Under the pieces are notes generated by a model that saw only the letters and a list, made by a program, of their open reading frames with translations, was not told where the DNA came from and did no database searches. From the NCBI RefSeq assembly GCF_017163705.1, contig NZ_JAFIWB010000027.1, forward strand, positions 1 through 64,000: DNA of 64,000 nt, given 5' to 3'. Source of the stretch: Xanthomonas bonasiae (GTDB lineage Bacteria; Pseudomonadota; Gammaproteobacteria; Xanthomonadales; Xanthomonadaceae). The translations under genes and the position numbers were made by a program. Of the stretch, positions 64,000 through 64,000 are shown in pieces. The stretch's first letter is position 1; each line of letters starts with the position of its first letter.

Positions 64000-64000
64000 G

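Overview
The window is high-GC gammaproteobacterial chromosome, most likely Xanthomonas or a close relative. The pointers are a pqqABCDE cluster, a complete Pil-Chp cluster behind gshB and a tonB gene, an Oar-like TonB-dependent receptor, an OryR/XccR-type LuxR solo beside a proline iminopeptidase gene, a Gln-rich tail of the kind seen on Xanthomonadales type IV secretion effectors, and the intergenic hairpin and heptamer repeats typical of this group. No rRNA, tRNA, CRISPR array or insertion-sequence transposase was recognised.

Layout. 1-5.7 kb: a ClC-type channel, a small secreted protein and the minus-strand pqqA-B-C-D-E operon. 6-19 kb: housekeeping genes (relA, a membrane-anchored repeat protein, a GT2/GT4 fusion, mrcB for PBP1b, a small lipoprotein, a YoaA/DinG helicase, tsaB and an ADP-ribosylglycohydrolase). 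19-24.6 kb, minus strand: a TonB-dependent receptor, a 3 x 144-bp tandem repeat, tonB and gshB. 24.8-37.5 kb, plus strand: pilG-pilH-pilI-pilJ-chpA-chpB-like-chpC, the chemosensory pathway for type IV pili. The CheR-type pilK is absent from its usual place and the CheB-like protein has lost catalytic residues.

37.6-42.6 kb is an RHS polymorphic-toxin gene with an AT-rich, unrecognised C-terminal tip, followed by an AT-rich Cys-rich lipoprotein gene that is the likely immunity gene. 42.8-46.4 kb holds glycosylasparaginase, cutC and a sialidase-like protein, separated by a tandem array of REP-like hairpins.

46.8-55.0 kb is the most striking region: an R-body (reb) locus. It has three short RebB proteins, a RebB-type domain on a long Pro/Ala linker, small helper proteins, an ECF-like sigma factor, a Crp-like regulator and a large adenosine-deaminase-like amidohydrolase. 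The same two-box promoter (TTTCACA-N15-CGTTT) lies upstream of three of its units, which suggests one regulon driven by the local sigma factor.

55.2-58.3 kb: an acyltransferase-3 membrane protein and a LytS/LytT-type two-component pair. 58.5-62 kb: an amino-acid permease, the LuxR solo and the iminopeptidase gene; a near-identical 22-bp box precedes both the permease and the peptidase. 62-64 kb: small secreted or membrane proteins, a DUF2251-like protein and the truncated 3' end of a probable type IV secretion effector, which looks like the edge of an effector/immunity locus.
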